From contig JAPWHL010000005.1 of assembly GCA_027214255.1 (NCBI GenBank), positions 1-64,000 of the forward strand: 64,000 nt of DNA, given 5' to 3'. Below the pieces are notes generated by a model, which saw only the letters and a list, made by a program, of their open reading frames with translations, did not search any database and was not told the origin of the DNA. Shown here piece by piece: positions 1 through 8,331 of the stretch. Made by a program: the position numbers and the translations under genes. This DNA comes from Roseovarius aestuarii. GTDB lineage: Bacteria > Pseudomonadota > Alphaproteobacteria > Rhodobacterales > Rhodobacteraceae. Position 1 is the stretch's first letter, and each line of letters begins with the position of its first letter.

Positions 1-129
1 GTTGCCGGGGCCATCACGCCGGTTCCCGGCGGCGTCGGGCCGATGACTATCGCCTGCCTGCTGGCCAATACGCTCACGGCTTGCTGCCGCGCAAATGGGC
101 TCGAAGAACCTGAAGGCTTGACCGCCTAG
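1..129 (+). CDS. folD: FolD C-terminus (partial)
   Basis: This is the last 42 residues of bifunctional methylenetetrahydrofolate dehydrogenase / methenyltetrahydrofolate cyclohydrolase. The enzyme interconverts 5,10-methylene-THF, methenyl-THF and 10-formyl-THF in the cytoplasm. The frame is open from base 1 to a TAG stop and carries the family's C-terminal signature, [20 protein letters not shown], which lines the NADP and folate site. The remainder of the gene lies upstream of the window. Identification from this block is strong although only about one seventh of the protein is visible. No convincing terminator follows it. Confidence 0.93.
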   Translation, partial: VAGAITPVPGGVGPMTIACLLANTLTACCRANGLEEPEGLTA

Positions 130-670
130 AGGGCCTGGCCCGTTGTGCTTTTTTCTGGTGCGCCGAATTCAAGGCTACATGGAACCTTGATAGGTCGCGC
201 GCCGCCAGGCGTTCCTGCCCAAATTAGCGTGTATTGGCGCGTTCGCGCCTATAGCGCATTTGCGGTACTATTGTCGTGGCGGTGGTGTGCGTGGGACGAT
301 CGCGTGTTTACGGACTATTCATAATTTTGAGATACGCTTGCCTTGAGCCGAGGGCACTTTTACGTCGCGGCCAAGGATAAACGTAACGAAGCATGGAGAA
401 AATGTGATGAGAAAAGAAGCCGCTTAGAATAAGGCAAGAACAACGCGACAATTGGGTCGTCAGGCAGTCGGCGAAATTTTCCCGTTTGCGGCTCTTTAGG
501 CTATGGGGCGCTTCAGATTGGTAACTGTGTATTGACTTGCGGGGAAGGTTTGTAACATTTTCCCCGAAGGGAAACCGAACCTGGGTCATATTAGACATCC
601 AGATTTGCGGCTGGTGCTGCGATCCATTTCGATAAAGCGCAATTACATAAAATAGTTAGTCGTTCAAACC
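130..670. other. 541-base intergenic region, no gene recognised
   Basis: I see no credible gene here. A 96-codon minus-strand frame (308-598) has no recognisable protein features. A GGCGCG-TT-CGCGCC palindrome lies at 236-249 without a T tract. The half nearest the LytTR gene is AT-richer. It contains TTGACT (532-537) with TAACAT 15 bases downstream, a possible but imperfect sigma-70 promoter. An overlapping inverted repeat (GGGGAA at 541-546, TTCCCC at 560-565) could be an operator. Confidence 0.4.
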
Positions 671-1465
671 ATGTCCGCGAAGCCCACTATCAATCAGCTC
701 CTGCGCGATAGCTATCGCCGTGTGTGTGCCCCGTTAACGATTGTGATCGCGGTGACAGTCTGGATCTTGGCGTCAGTCGGAGGGCCGTTTGGTACATTCG
801 AAGCAATGTCCCTGTTTGTTCGCGCGTGGTTTTGGGGATTGATCGTCGTGTCGGCGGTTTTCATCGGATATGGGGCGAGGGCGATGGCTCTTTTATCTTT
901 CGAGCCGAGTCGCATGGTCTTGTGTGATGTGGTCGCTACGTTAATCATGACGGTCACACTAGCGCCGGTCGTTTGGGGTATCGGTACGATTGTTCAAAGC
1001 GTGTCGAATGCGCCCGTTCCGCCGATCTCACTTGTCTTAATATACATTTTCGTGACCAGCGCACCGATATTTGCGTTGCGTCGGTTTATGCCAGGCTTTG
1101 AACCCTATGGGTATTTTCTTGATACGGCCCTTTCAGACTCTGAGGGTGAACCGCGTCTGTTACAACGCCTTCCGGCAGAATTGCGCGGGGAGGTGCTGCG
1201 CCTGTCGACCAGCGGGCACTTTACCGAGGTCGTGACAACGCAGGGCACGCATACTTTGCGCCTGAGAATGGCGGATGCGATTGGTGAGACCGATCCGGTG
1301 GTTGGTCTGAGCACGCATCGTTCGCATTGGGTGGCCGAGGCGGCGATCCAAGGGGTCGAACGTGAGAACCCGCATCGTATTTTTCTGGTTCTTGCGAATG
1401 AAGATCGCGTTCCCGTCAGCCGCAGCTACAGGCCAGAATTGGCCGCGCGGGGGCTGTTGGAATAG
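671..1465 (+). CDS. Membrane-anchored LytTR-domain transcriptional regulator
   Basis: A 264-residue protein with about four hydrophobic segments in residues 20-145, followed by a cytoplasmic LytTR DNA-binding domain at about 165-260. The LytTR part shows the family pattern LRLSTSGHFTEVVTTQGTHTLRLRM followed by a SHWVAEAAIQGV-like stretch and a short C-terminal tail. Membrane-LytTR proteins of this architecture are common in alphaproteobacteria and bind direct repeats upstream of targets. The signal sensed here is unknown. No sensor kinase or response-regulator gene is adjacent, so the protein probably senses through its own membrane region. The ATG start follows a long AT-rich leader without a strong ribosome binding site. 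The LytTR call is firm from the sequence; any target is unknown. Confidence 0.8.
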   Translation: MSAKPTINQLLRDSYRRVCAPLTIVIAVTVWILASVGGPFGTFEAMSLFVRAWFWGLIVVSAVFIGYGARAMALLSFEPSRMVLCDVVATLIMTVTLAPVVWGIGTIVQSVSNAPVPPISLVLIYIFVTSAPIFALRRFMPGFEPYGYFLDTALSDSEGEPRLLQRLPAELRGEVLRLSTSGHFTEVVTTQGTHTLRLRMADAIGETDPVVGLSTHRSHWVAEAAIQGVERENPHRIFLVLANEDRVPVSRSYRPELAARGLLE

Positions 1466-1470
1466 TGCGA

Positions 1471-2127
1471 TTAGCGCGGCATCGGGATGGCGTGCGTTTC
1501 CCGCCCGGTCAGAATGGCCATTGCTTCGCGACGCATCAGGTTGGACAGGGTTGCATCGCTGCAGCGCGTCCCGCCAGAATAGGTGCCGTAGGCGGGTAGA
1601 ACCGCGCGATCCCCGTCGATCAAGAACGCAGGGCGCGCGATGTCGCGGTCTTTGATGCTGACCTGCGCTTTGGGATGAAAATGCCCCGAAATTTCGCCAC
1701 TGGCTCCGCGTCGCGCGACGTGGCGAAAGGTTAATGGAGGCAGGGGAAGTTCGGCAAGATGCGTGCCGCCCAAATCCATTGGGCCGTGATTCCCGTCAAT
1801 CCAGACCCAGCGCCTCCCTGCCTGAAGCGTTTGAATCCATTGACTTTCATCGTCTGACAGGTCGTCCGGGCTGGCGGTGTCGTCGAAACCGTCGCCCAGA
1901 CAGACAAGAGTACGAGCGCCGGTGGCCTTTAGATCGGCCTCCAACCGGGTCAGGATATCGCGTGTTTCATAAGGTGGTTGGGCGGCATTGCCGGTTCCGA
2001 CGCGTCGTGCAGACGTGCCCAGATGCAGGTCGGAGACGCATAACAGGTTCTGGTCGGGCCAGTGCAGCGCGCCGGTGGGACGCGCGATCAGTTGGGTCCC
2101 GGCAAGTGTGAACGGATGGCTGGTCAT
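1471..2127 (-). CDS. pdeM: PdeM-like metallophosphoesterase (ligase-associated DNA repair family)
   Basis: A 218-residue calcineurin-like phosphoesterase. Metal-binding motifs appear in order: VSDLHLG (D-x-H) near residue 32, CLGDGFDD (GD) near 78, DGNHG (GNH) near 110 and SGHFHPK (GH-x-H) near 145. This spacing matches the family annotated as ligase-associated DNA damage response endonuclease PdeM. In many proteobacteria that gene sits with an Lhr-type helicase and an ATP-dependent DNA ligase; neither is next to it here. The frame is open upstream to 2244, but I chose the ATG at 2127 because family proteins begin close to the TLAG region. Function in DNA repair is inferred from family context elsewhere. 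Confidence 0.8.
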   Translation of the reverse strand: MTSHPFTLAGTQLIARPTGALHWPDQNLLCVSDLHLGTSARRVGTGNAAQPPYETRDILTRLEADLKATGARTLVCLGDGFDDTASPDDLSDDESQWIQTLQAGRRWVWIDGNHGPMDLGGTHLAELPLPPLTFRHVARRGASGEISGHFHPKAQVSIKDRDIARPAFLIDGDRAVLPAYGTYSGGTRCSDATLSNLMRREAMAILTGRETHAIPMPR

Positions 2128-2285
2128 GCAGGATTTATGGCGATTGGGGGAGGCGGGGTAAAGCCTGCTTAAGCAGAAGCGTTTACTCCCTAACAGTTGT
2201 TCCACAGCGCCGTGCCGCTTGGGGCGCGGCCAACCCTCGACCACCCCCGTAGGCGGGGGCAGGCCATTGTCTTGAATTCCGAGGG

Positions 2286-2747
2286 TTAATTTTGACCCGT
2301 GTTGAACTTGAGGTGTTTTGCGAACATTTGATGCATGGGATCAAACTGCTTTAATAACCATTGGAATTTTTTGTGTTCCTTATCAACGTGTTCGCCGCGT
2401 CTATCATCGTTGTTCCGGGCCTGTGAATTGTAAAACTGGCCGTCGTATACAGCTTTTCTCAACTTATCGATGTAGTCAGGGACATCGTCATCAAATAGGA
2501 ATTTGGATGAACGCCAAGCGTCCAATAACTCGGTCTCGACGCCTTGGGCTGGAAATCCCTCACGCAGCACTCTGGCAAGAGCCGAGTGAACTTGGTTGTA
2601 AACGTCCATTCTTCTATCGAAGAGTTTTTCCCTCAACCCATCGTGGTTTGTACGCCATTGTTGGTATGCAACGTATGCCACAAACAGCGCTATAATGGCG
2701 GGCCCGAGCGCACGTATGTATTCCAACCAATGTGGCGTATCACTCAA
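2286..2747 (-). CDS. Hypothetical single-pass membrane protein overlapping parE
   Basis: A 153-residue protein I do not recognise. Residues 10-28 form one hydrophobic helix, followed by a charged, mostly helical cytoplasmic-looking domain rich in Lys, Asp and Gln, with an R-R-x-D-V-Y-N-Q-V-H stretch near residue 46. Its ATG overlaps the parE stop by four bases, so it may be translated by coupling to parE. Base composition is visibly lower in GC than the flanking genes and codons are less GC3-biased, which suggests a recent arrival at the parE 3' end. A trace of a defence or stress protein cannot be excluded, but nothing in the sequence shows that. Confidence 0.6.
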   Translation of the reverse strand: MSDTPHWLEYIRALGPAIIALFVAYVAYQQWRTNHDGLREKLFDRRMDVYNQVHSALARVLREGFPAQGVETELLDAWRSSKFLFDDDVPDYIDKLRKAVYDGQFYNSQARNNDDRRGEHVDKEHKKFQWLLKQFDPMHQMFAKHLKFNTGQN

Positions 2748-4699
2748 ACATCCAACTCTTCCACAAACCGTGCGTTTTCTTGAATATACTGAAAGCGCAG
2801 TTCCGGTTTCTTGCCCATCAGACGTTCCACCAGATCGCCGGTTTCGCCTGGTTCGTCTTCGTCGATGGTCACGCGGATCAGTTTGCGGGATTTGGGGTCC
2901 ATCGTGGTCTCTTTCAGGTCTTTCGCGTCCATCTCGCCCAGACCCTTAAAGCGGGAGACGTCGATCTTGCCTTTGCCGCCCAGACCTTTTTCCAGCCAAA
3001 GATCGCGCTCGGCTTCGTCGATGCAATAGACCCGCTTGGCCCCTTGGCTCAGGCGGTACAAGGGCGGGCAGGCCAGATAGAGGTGTCCGGCGTCGATCAT
3101 TGGCCGCATCTGGGTAAAGAAGAACGTCATCAAAAGCGCCGCGATATGCGCGCCGTCGACATCGGCGTCGGTCATGATGATGATCTTGTCATAGCGCAGA
3201 TCATCAACGTTGAATTTGGTTCCCAAGCCGACCCCAAGGGCCTGCGTCAGGTCGCTGATCTCGGCATTCGTGCCCAGTTTGGAGCTAGCCGCGCCCAGCA
3301 CGTTCAGGATTTTACCTCGCAGCGGCAGCAATGCCTGATTGACGCGGTTGCGCGCCATTTTAGCCGAGCCACCGGCGCTATCACCCTCGACGATGAACAA
3401 TTCGGTGCCGTCGCGATTCTTGGATGAACAATCGGTCAGTTTGCCCGGCAAGCGCAGCTTTTGCGTGGCCGTCTTGCGCGAGGTTTCCTTTTCCTGACGG
3501 CGGCGCAGACGTTCCTCGGCGCGCAGTACCAGAAAATCAAGGATCGCTCCGGCGGATTTGGTATCGGAGGCCAGCCAGTTGTCGAAATGGTCGCGGACCG
3601 AGTTTTCGACCATGCGTTGCGCCTCGACCGTGGCCAGCCGGTCTTTGGTCTGGCCCACAAATTCCGGCTCGCGAATGAAACACGACACCAGCGCGCCGGC
3701 ACCTGTGGTCAGATCCTCGCGGGTGATGGTTGCGGCCTTTTTGTTGCTGACCAACTCACCATAGGCCTTGATGCCTTTTAGGATCGCGGCCCAGAATCCG
3801 GCCTCATGCGTGCCACCTTCGGGGGTTGGGACGGTGTTACAGTAAGATTGGATGAACCCGTCGCGTGCAGGGGTCCAGTTGATTGCCCACTCAACCTTGC
3901 CCGGCACTTTGAATTTTTCAAAACTGACGGTGCCTGCAAAGGGGCTTTCGGCATAGGTTGTCGCGCCGCCCATTGCCTCGGTCAGATAGTCCGACAGGCC
4001 GCCGGGAAAGTGGAACTTGGCTTCGCGCGGGGTTTCGCCATCGTCAATCTCGGTTTTCCAGCGGATTTCGACGCCCGAGAACAGATAGGCCTTGGAGCGG
4101 GCCATTTTGAACAGTCGCGCGGGCTTTAGCTTGAGGGAGCCAAAAATTTCGGCATCCGGATGAAACGTCACCGCCGTGCCGCGCCGGTTGGGGGCTGCGC
4201 CGATCTTGGCCAATGGGGCCACGGGCACACCGCGCGAAAACTCCATCGCAAAGAGTTCCTTGTTGCGGGCGACCTCGACGCGCAGGTGATCGGACAGGGC
4301 GTTGACCACCGAGCTGCCGACGCCGTGCAGACCGCCCGATGTCTCATAGCTGTCGCCGGAAAACTTGCCGCCCGCGTTCAGCGTGCAGAAAATGATTTCT
4401 AGTGCGGATTTTGTCGGATCCTTGGGATGCGGGCCCGTCGGGATGCCGCGCCCGTTGTCGCGCACGCTGACATGGCCGTTCTCGTGCAACTCGACCTCGA
4501 TCCATGTGGCATGGCCCGCGACAGCCTCGTCCATCGAGTTGTCGATGATCTCGGCAACCATGTGATGCAGTGCACGGTCGTCCTTGCCGCCGATATACAT
4601 ACCGGGGCGCAGACGGACGTGTTCCATATCCTCCAATACCTGAATGGAGGAGGCATCGTAATCGCCCGAGGAGGTGGCGGCGGACAGAAGATCGGACAT
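2744..4699 (-). CDS. parE: DNA topoisomerase IV subunit B
   Basis: A 651-residue type IIA topoisomerase ATPase subunit. With ParC it decatenates replicated chromosomes. The GHKL ATPase domain occupies about residues 20-235, with the ATP-lid and Mg motifs EIIDNSMDEA, DNGRGIP and GGLHGVGSSVVNALS. The transducer domain follows. The TOPRIM domain begins near residue 430 with ELFIVEGDSAGGSA and the metal-binding DADVDGAHIAALL. Length matches alphaproteobacterial ParE and is shorter than GyrB of many species, which carry an insertion. The C-terminus ends in the usual LRFQYIQENARFVEELDV. It overlaps the downstream small gene by four bases. Confidence 0.95.
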   Translation of the reverse strand: MSDLLSAATSSGDYDASSIQVLEDMEHVRLRPGMYIGGKDDRALHHMVAEIIDNSMDEAVAGHATWIEVELHENGHVSVRDNGRGIPTGPHPKDPTKSALEIIFCTLNAGGKFSGDSYETSGGLHGVGSSVVNALSDHLRVEVARNKELFAMEFSRGVPVAPLAKIGAAPNRRGTAVTFHPDAEIFGSLKLKPARLFKMARSKAYLFSGVEIRWKTEIDDGETPREAKFHFPGGLSDYLTEAMGGATTYAESPFAGTVSFEKFKVPGKVEWAINWTPARDGFIQSYCNTVPTPEGGTHEAGFWAAILKGIKAYGELVSNKKAATITREDLTTGAGALVSCFIREPEFVGQTKDRLATVEAQRMVENSVRDHFDNWLASDTKSAGAILDFLVLRAEERLRRRQEKETSRKTATQKLRLPGKLTDCSSKNRDGTELFIVEGDSAGGSAKMARNRVNQALLPLRGKILNVLGAASSKLGTNAEISDLTQALGVGLGTKFNVDDLRYDKIIIMTDADVDGAHIAALLMTFFFTQMRPMIDAGHLYLACPPLYRLSQGAKRVYCIDEAERDLWLEKGLGGKGKIDVSRFKGLGEMDAKDLKETTMDPKSRKLIRVTIDEDEPGETGDLVERLMGKKPELRFQYIQENARFVEELDV

Positions 4700-4782
4700 A
4701 GGGGCGCTGCTCTTTGCTTATGGGTTACAGCGATTATGTCAGAGCGCGCGCGCAGGGGGAAGTGGGTGTCGGCCCGTCAGGG

Positions 4783-5232
4783 TCACTCGACGCAGCGCAA
4801 CAGCCATGTGTTAATGAAGGACCGGCTTTGCAGCGAGATTGTCGCGTTGAAATAGCCGTCGCTTTTCAGACGTGATGCCGGATTTACGGGCAGCACCAAT
4901 GAGCTAAGGCCCGAGATGTTTGTTTCGATGGCGACCATATCCAGAGTACCCCGATCGATGATCTGATAACGGGTTTCGCTGTTTTTGAAGTCTTTAGAGC
5001 GGACAAAGGCGATGATCTCGTCTTTCTTCACCAACAGATCAAATGTTTTGCGCGCATTCTTGGCGGCAAAGGTGGCGTCATCGCCAGAGGGCAGGAACCG
5101 ATCCACGACGCAGGAAAACTGCTCAACCGCCTGGGCCGGGGCGGGGATCACAAACAAGGCTAGAACCGCTGCGCGGATCAGGTTGGCGGGCTGGGCTGCT
5201 TGCCGGCCAATTGATGTCATTCGATTTGTCAT
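4783..5232 (-). CDS. Hypothetical secreted protein
   Basis: A roughly 149-residue protein with an N-terminal signal peptide (RAAVLALFVIPAPAQA, predicted cleavage after AQA). The mature part of about 115 residues has two cysteines, one near each end (FSCVV and LLRCVE), which could form a disulfide in the periplasm. No known family is recognised. The open frame extends upstream to 5361. I chose the ATG at 5232 because it places the hydrophobic core at a normal distance from the N-terminus; ATGs at 5220 and 5265 are alternatives. It lies on the same strand as parE, 83 bases upstream of it, so co-transcription is possible. Confidence 0.6.
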   Translation of the reverse strand: MTNRMTSIGRQAAQPANLIRAAVLALFVIPAPAQAVEQFSCVVDRFLPSGDDATFAAKNARKTFDLLVKKDEIIAFVRSKDFKNSETRYQIIDRGTLDMVAIETNISGLSSLVLPVNPASRLKSDGYFNATISLQSRSFINTWLLRCVE

Positions 5233-5382
5233 CGGGCCAAAGCGGCGCGGATTGTTTCGTCCCATTCGGACCCCACGTTTGATCAGTTGCATTGCGTGCC
5301 CAACTACACCGGGGGGCGTCGAACTGCAATTCTCCAAGCGCATGCGGCGGAGTGCCGTCACATATGTTTTGATACGATCAGC

Positions 5383-5667
5383 TTATTCTCCGCCAAGGGG
5401 CCACAGGGCATGCCCGGACCATTGCACGGCCCAAAGTGTCAGGGTCAGCCCGATCAACTGCCAGCGGGTTTGTCGGTGTTCGGGCGCGGTGGCAAACAGG
5501 ACGAACTCTTGCAGCTGTTCGGATATGCTGGGCCAACTGTATCCACGCGCGGCGGCCTTGGCGCGCGCGGCGCGCGACATGCGAAACAAGGTGCGAAACA
5601 TCATATAGGCCCACAGCACAAAGACCAAGGACGACAGGGCCAACCATAGATGCTGCATCATGCTCAT
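5383..5667 (-). CDS. Small two-helix membrane protein, unknown
   Basis: A 94-residue protein with one membrane helix at about residues 5-25 (LWLALSSLVFVLWAYMMF) and a second at about 70-90. Between them is a basic cytoplasmic-looking linker with RAAARGYSWPSISEQLQEF. I do not recognise a family. An in-frame extension to 5733 exists, but the ATG at 5667 begins just before the first helix, so I prefer it. It lies on the minus strand upstream of the secreted protein gene. Confidence 0.55.
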   Translation of the reverse strand: MSMMQHLWLALSSLVFVLWAYMMFRTLFRMSRAARAKAAARGYSWPSISEQLQEFVLFATAPEHRQTRWQLIGLTLTLWAVQWSGHALWPLGGE

Positions 5668-5823
5668 GTCAGGAAACCTGCGGGTTCGGACGTGGCGCTG
5701 ACATGTATGGGGACCTCCGGATGATGCTGGCACAGTCTGTCACGAAAGAAGCGCGCGTGCCAAGCACGGATCGCACGGGTTTTATGACTTTACTTAGAGC
5801 GCGCGACACGGCACGTCTTAGCG

Positions 5824-6699
5824 ATGGACAATCACCTTACCGGAATACTGATCACGGCCTTGGGCGTTCTTTTGATCGTGCCTGACTCGCTGTTTGTGCG
5901 GTTGATCGAAGCCGATCCTCTCACGATTGCGTTTTATCGCAGTTCCATTGCGGGGCTTTTGATCTTTGGCGGGATGTTGGCCGTGCAGGGGCTTTCGGGG
6001 TTTCGTGCTGTCCTGAAAACCGGGTGGCCGGGGCTGATTTACGTGCTGTTGATGAGCACCACGTCGTTGGGTTTCGTGATGGCGATATCTCTGACCAGCG
6101 TGGCAAATGCGGTGTTTATCTTTGCGTCGACACCGGTTTTTGCTGCTGTGTTCAGCCGGGTCTTTCTGGGGGAGCCAATCCGCACGCGCATGGTGGTGAC
6201 TATGGTTATCGTGCTGGCGGGATTGGGGCTGATCGCCTATGGTAGCTCGGAAAATTCTGTCGCCTCATGGAAAGGTGACGTGATTGCATTGGGTGTCTCG
6301 ATGAGTTTTGCCGCAGCGTTGACCGCTGTGCGAAAGGTGCGTGCGACATCGATGATCCCGGCGCTGCCATTGGCCTATCTGATATCGTCCTTCGGGCTGT
6401 TCTTTTTGGCTGAACCGGCGCAGGTTCTGGCGCATCAATGGCCGTTGATCGGCGGGCATGGTGCGTTTGTCGCGGTATCGGCCTGTTTGCTGACATTGGG
6501 CCCGCGTTACATCAGCTCGGCGGAGGTGTCGCTGTTGATCTTGCTGGAATCGGTTCTAGCTCCGGTCTTGGTTTGGGCCGTGATCGGGGAAAATCCGGGA
6601 TCTTGGGCGTTGGTGGGCGGCGCGATCGTGATTGGGACATTGTTCGTGTCAAACATGGTCGCATTGCGGCGACGGCGCGCCGAACGGCTGCGGGGTTAA
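5824..6699 (+). CDS. EamA/DMT-family transporter
   Basis: A 291-residue drug/metabolite-type permease with ten predicted membrane helices arranged as two EamA repeats (about residues 5-125 and 145-280). Features typical of the family are the early FYRSSIAG segment after helix 2, the ANAVFIFASTPVFAAVFSRVFLGE stretch at the end of repeat 1, and the corresponding AEVSLLILLESVLAPVLVW stretch in repeat 2. Such proteins usually export amino acids, nucleotides or small metabolites. The substrate cannot be read from the sequence. It is transcribed alone and converges on mipZ; the space between holds a copy of the dispersed element. Confidence 0.85.
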   Translation: MDNHLTGILITALGVLLIVPDSLFVRLIEADPLTIAFYRSSIAGLLIFGGMLAVQGLSGFRAVLKTGWPGLIYVLLMSTTSLGFVMAISLTSVANAVFIFASTPVFAAVFSRVFLGEPIRTRMVVTMVIVLAGLGLIAYGSSENSVASWKGDVIALGVSMSFAAALTAVRKVRATSMIPALPLAYLISSFGLFFLAEPAQVLAHQWPLIGGHGAFVAVSACLLTLGPRYISSAEVSLLILLESVLAPVLVWAVIGENPGSWALVGGAIVIGTLFVSNMVALRRRRAERLRG

Positions 6700-6734
6700 T
6701 GGGGAATTCTGCGAATTCCCCACGCCTTCGGCGA

Positions 6735-6756
6735 GGATATTTTCGGCCAGAAGATG
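6735..6756 (+). repeat. Dispersed intergenic element, copy 1
   Basis: The sequence reads GGATATTTTCGGCCAGAAGA followed by TG. It lies in the 72-base gap between the convergent eamA and mipZ genes. It matches copies at 17851, 22863, 35375 (minus), 37111 (minus) and 56129. The shared core is GG(A/G)TATTT, four to six variable bases, then AGA-GATGA or GAAAGATGA. Function is unknown. Confidence 0.6.
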
Positions 6757-6771
6757 CAGGGCAGGGGCGCT

Positions 6772-7581
6772 TTAGAAATCGACCGTGACGCCCGGAAGAT
6801 TCAGGGATTTGATCAGGTCGCGCAGTTCCTGACGGGCAGCGACGTTTGAGATGTTCAACTGTTTTACCCCGACGTCCTTGAGATCTAACAGGGTCAGGCC
6901 GCGCGGGAACAGCTCGCGAAAGATCACCCGTTCGTTAAAGCCGGGGGCGACGCGGAATCCGATGCGTTTGGCCAGATTGTCCAGCGCCTTGCCCATTTTC
7001 TGTTTGTTCACCATGTTTTGGGCGCCAAGGCGGTTGCGCACTACGATCCAGTCGATGGCTGGCAGCCCCGCCTGTGCACGCAGTTGGCGGGCATTCCACA
7101 CCATCTCGCTGTATACGGACGGGCGCAGGATTTTTTTGCCGTCGGCATCCACATGCGCCAGCAGGTCGAAATCGACAAAGCTGTCGTTGAGCGGTGTAAT
7201 CAGCGTATCGGCCAGACTATGCGCCACCTGACTGAGCCGGGTGTGTGATCCGGGGCAGTCGATCACGATGAAGTCGCTGTCTGGCTCCAGTGTCGCAACG
7301 GCCTCGCTGAGGCGACGGTCATAGACGTTTTCACCGGGGTTGAGGCTGGATTGGTCGACCTCGGGCAGGTCGTGATAAAACGGGCTGGGCAGGGACAGGC
7401 CAGATTTCTCCATGAACTTGCCCCGGTTCTCGACGTAACGCCCGAAGGTTTTTTGCCGCAGATCCAGATCCAGAACGCTGGTCTGGTGCCCCATGCGGGC
7501 CAGCGCGGTGGCCACGTGCATAGATACGGTGGATTTGCCTGCGCCACCTTTTTCGTTCCCTACGACGATTATATGCGCCAT
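6772..7581 (-). CDS. mipZ: Division-plane positioning ATPase MipZ
   Basis: A 269-residue ParA/MinD-superfamily ATPase. In Caulobacter, MipZ binds ParB at the poles and forms a gradient that inhibits FtsZ polymerisation, placing the division site at midcell. The deviant Walker A motif GNEKGGAGKST sits at residues 8-18 with the signature lysine of the family. Walker A' is LDLDLRQKTFGRY near 38, and Walker B is FIVIDCPGSHT near 105. Unlike ParA proteins there is no N-terminal helix-turn-helix. The length is normal for the family. The start is supported by AAGGA in front of the ATG. No parB or ftsZ is in the window. Confidence 0.92.
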   Translation of the reverse strand: MAHIIVVGNEKGGAGKSTVSMHVATALARMGHQTSVLDLDLRQKTFGRYVENRGKFMEKSGLSLPSPFYHDLPEVDQSSLNPGENVYDRRLSEAVATLEPDSDFIVIDCPGSHTRLSQVAHSLADTLITPLNDSFVDFDLLAHVDADGKKILRPSVYSEMVWNARQLRAQAGLPAIDWIVVRNRLGAQNMVNKQKMGKALDNLAKRIGFRVAPGFNERVIFRELFPRGLTLLDLKDVGVKQLNISNVAARQELRDLIKSLNLPGVTVDF

Positions 7582-7678
7582 GTCCCAATTCCTTACCCTG
7601 CGCCCTCGAAGCGGGGCGTTTGGCGCATGTTATCCTGCGCTGCAGCAATAGGAAAGAGGAGCAGGCGGGGTGGGGTGT

Positions 7679-8278
7679 TCAACCTGCGTGTAATTCATCC
7701 GAAGGAATCAGGCCAAAGAACGCGCCGCCGGACCACAGGCCGAACCAGCCGTCATGATGCGCTCCGATATCGACCAGCCGATAGAAGCTTTTGCGATCAA
7801 TCAACGCTTCTAGGTTGGCGCGCACCAGCACGTAGGGCGACGGTTCGCCCGTATCGGGATCGCGTAGGACCCGGATCGGATAGTCTGGCCCGGCGCTAAC
7901 GGTGTCACCGACGTTAGTTTCAAATGTCAGCACCTGATCCGTGCCCTCGCCGGTCGCGTTGAAATCCACAGCAACAAAAGGCGCGTCATCGACGGTGATT
8001 CCGACCTTTTCGACGGGTGTGACCAGAAAATAATCATCACCATCGCGCCGAAGAATGGTGGAAAACAGGCGCACCAGTTCGGGGCGGCCAATCGGCGTGC
8101 CTAGATAAAACCACGTTCCGTCCCGAGCAATCCGCATGTCCAGATCGCCGCAAAAGGGAGGATTCCACTTGTGTACGGGGGGTAAACCGCGCCCTTTGGT
8201 GGCGCGCACCGAGGCGGCGATGCCTTCTGCTGACGGGGTTGTGACCTTTTCTCCGCTCATTGCTTTTGCCATTTCCAT
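7679..8278 (-). CDS. DUF1285-family protein
   Basis: A 199-residue soluble protein of the DUF1285 family, present in most alphaproteobacteria and of unknown biochemical role. Family blocks seen are [18 protein letters not shown] near residue 35, [34 protein letters not shown], and the C-terminal [12 protein letters not shown]. The first ATG (8278) has no strong ribosome binding site. Orthologues generally begin near the MSGEK methionine at 8260, which is a realistic alternative. It is divergent from moxR with only about 50 bases between them, so the two may share a regulatory region. Confidence 0.85.
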   Translation of the reverse strand: MEMAKAMSGEKVTTPSAEGIAASVRATKGRGLPPVHKWNPPFCGDLDMRIARDGTWFYLGTPIGRPELVRLFSTILRRDGDDYFLVTPVEKVGITVDDAPFVAVDFNATGEGTDQVLTFETNVGDTVSAGPDYPIRVLRDPDTGEPSPYVLVRANLEALIDRKSFYRLVDIGAHHDGWFGLWSGGAFFGLIPSDELHAG

Positions 8279-8331
8279 TCTGCGCTATACACTTACCTTG
8301 TACCAACATAGCGCCAGCAGGAGAATTTGCC

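Noticed and set aside
308-598. A 96-codon minus-strand frame in the gap after folD
   Set aside because: Composition and lack of motifs suggest chance; the same bases contain promoter-like sequence for the LytTR gene.
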